From the NCBI GenBank assembly GCA_002385805.1, contig DGEF01000015.1:1-6096 (forward strand): DNA of 6,096 nt. Reading direction: 5' to 3'. The translations under genes and the position numbers were made by a program. This document shows, piece by piece, positions 5,832 to 6,096 of this stretch; the first letter of the stretch is position 1; the number at the start of each line of letters is the position of its first letter. Source of the stretch: Peptococcaceae bacterium UBA3933. GTDB taxonomy: Bacteria; Bacillota; Peptococcia; Peptococcales; BICA1-8. The notes beneath the pieces are model-generated. The model was given only the letters and a program-made list of their open reading frames with translations. It did not search any database and was not told the origin of the DNA.

Positions 5832-6008
5832 TTATCTCCTCCTGCTGCGTCTTTTACTCGTTTTGTGTGGACATGTCGGAATTGTCGGACATGTTTTGCA
5901 CTCAGAATCCCCCCCTGAATATCCGCTAAATACGTCTGCTAGGTAGCGGACCGTACTAGCCTGGTATTTTTCAAAAAATGAATCAAGAGATTCAAAAGAG
6001 GGAGACAT
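5832..6008 (-). CDS. Small Cys-Cys-Cys-His protein with a basic tail, 58 residues
   Basis: The ATG at 6008 is chosen because GGAGGTG (6016-6022) lies seven bases upstream and the start overlaps the upstream stop as TAATG. The longer reading from an ATG at 6086 has no ribosome binding site and would cover the end of the upstream gene. The protein has an N-terminal amphipathic helix (SFESLDSFFEKYQASTVRYLADVF). A compact cluster follows, C-K-T-C-P-T-I-P-T-C-P-H (Cys37, Cys40, Cys46, His48), fit to bind one zinc ion. It ends in a strongly basic tail, KTSKRRSRRR. A nucleic-acid-binding accessory role is plausible but not shown; I do not recognise the family. It appears to be translated with the 210-residue gene that begins one base after its stop. 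Confidence 0.7.
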   Translation of the reverse strand: MSPSFESLDSFFEKYQASTVRYLADVFSGYSGGDSECKTCPTIPTCPHKTSKRRSRRR

Positions 6009-6096
6009 TAAAACCCACCTCCGAGCCTGTAAGAAAATGCTATATCCTTTCTGGAATAATCCGTCGGCTCTGTCTGCCTGCGCCATTCGTTGTGTG
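6008..6096 (-). CDS. Partial C-terminus of an unidentified upstream gene
   Basis: From the right edge one minus-strand frame reads NEWRRQTEPTDYSRKDIA then FSYRLGGGF and ends at a TAA (6010-6008) whose last A is the first base of the next gene's ATG. The peptide looks protein-like, and the one-base stop/start overlap fits the tightly packed operon. An alternative frame ending at a TAG near 6040 gives a less natural basic peptide. Only 28 residues are visible, too few to name the product. Confidence 0.55.
   Translation of the reverse strand, partial: HNEWRRQTEPTDYSRKDIAFSYRLGGGF

Noticed and set aside
5871..5894. ACATGTC/GACATGT inverted repeat and a TGTCGGA direct repeat, a possible extra operator related to the array
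   Set aside because: It lies in the Cys-Pro-Thr/Ile-Pro-Thr-Cys codons of the 58-residue protein with a 9-base (three-codon) period, so the repeated residues explain it; it does not match the array decamer.
6009..6086. N-terminal extension of the Cys/His protein from an ATG at 6086
   Set aside because: There is no ribosome binding site at 6086, a strong one precedes 6008, and another frame across this stretch looks like the true end of the upstream gene.

Overview
The window looks like part of the early or replication region of a mobile element, most likely a virus or plasmid of an archaeon (a methanogen-like euryarchaeon is my first guess). The main reason is a primase that reads as archaeo-eukaryotic: it has a PriS-like catalytic part followed by a cysteine-rich tail resembling the PriL iron-sulfur domain. 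It sits directly behind a compact UvrD-like helicase. The small unknown genes, tight gene packing, GGAGGTG/GGGGGTG ribosome binding sites and AT-rich TATA-like promoter regions fit a small element, but a bacterial phage is not excluded. No structural, integrase, tRNA, rRNA, IS or CRISPR features are visible.

All genes read on the minus strand, so transcription runs from high to low coordinates. At the right edge is the tail of an unidentified gene. Its stop overlaps the start of a 58-residue protein with a Cys-Cys-Cys-His cluster and a basic tail, followed by a 210-residue protein whose C-terminus resembles a winged helix. A 219-bp block then separates these from the helicase. It carries eight copies of a 10-bp repeat (consensus GGTGTCCGGT) in both orientations, grouped in five clusters about 42-50 bp apart. 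I read it as an origin and/or an operator-leader region, but an open frame of 73 codons also runs through it. The helicase and primase genes follow and overlap by 7 bp.

A 195-bp AT-rich gap with a weak terminator and promoter- or operator-like palindromes ends the replication pair. Behind it lie a 68-residue and a 160-residue unknown protein and then a 290-residue PD-(D/E)XK nuclease-like protein. A further gene runs off the left edge and begins with an apparent one-base frame problem in an A5 run.

The most interesting aspects are these. The repeat array builds the helicase ribosome binding site out of repeat sequence. Perfect 10-bp inverted repeats can hide the ribosome binding sites of both the helicase and the primase, which suggests coupled or controlled translation of the pair. 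The primase combines PriS-like and PriL-like parts in one chain and lacks the usual histidine of AEP motif II. All functional statements come from motif reading by eye; no database search was made.
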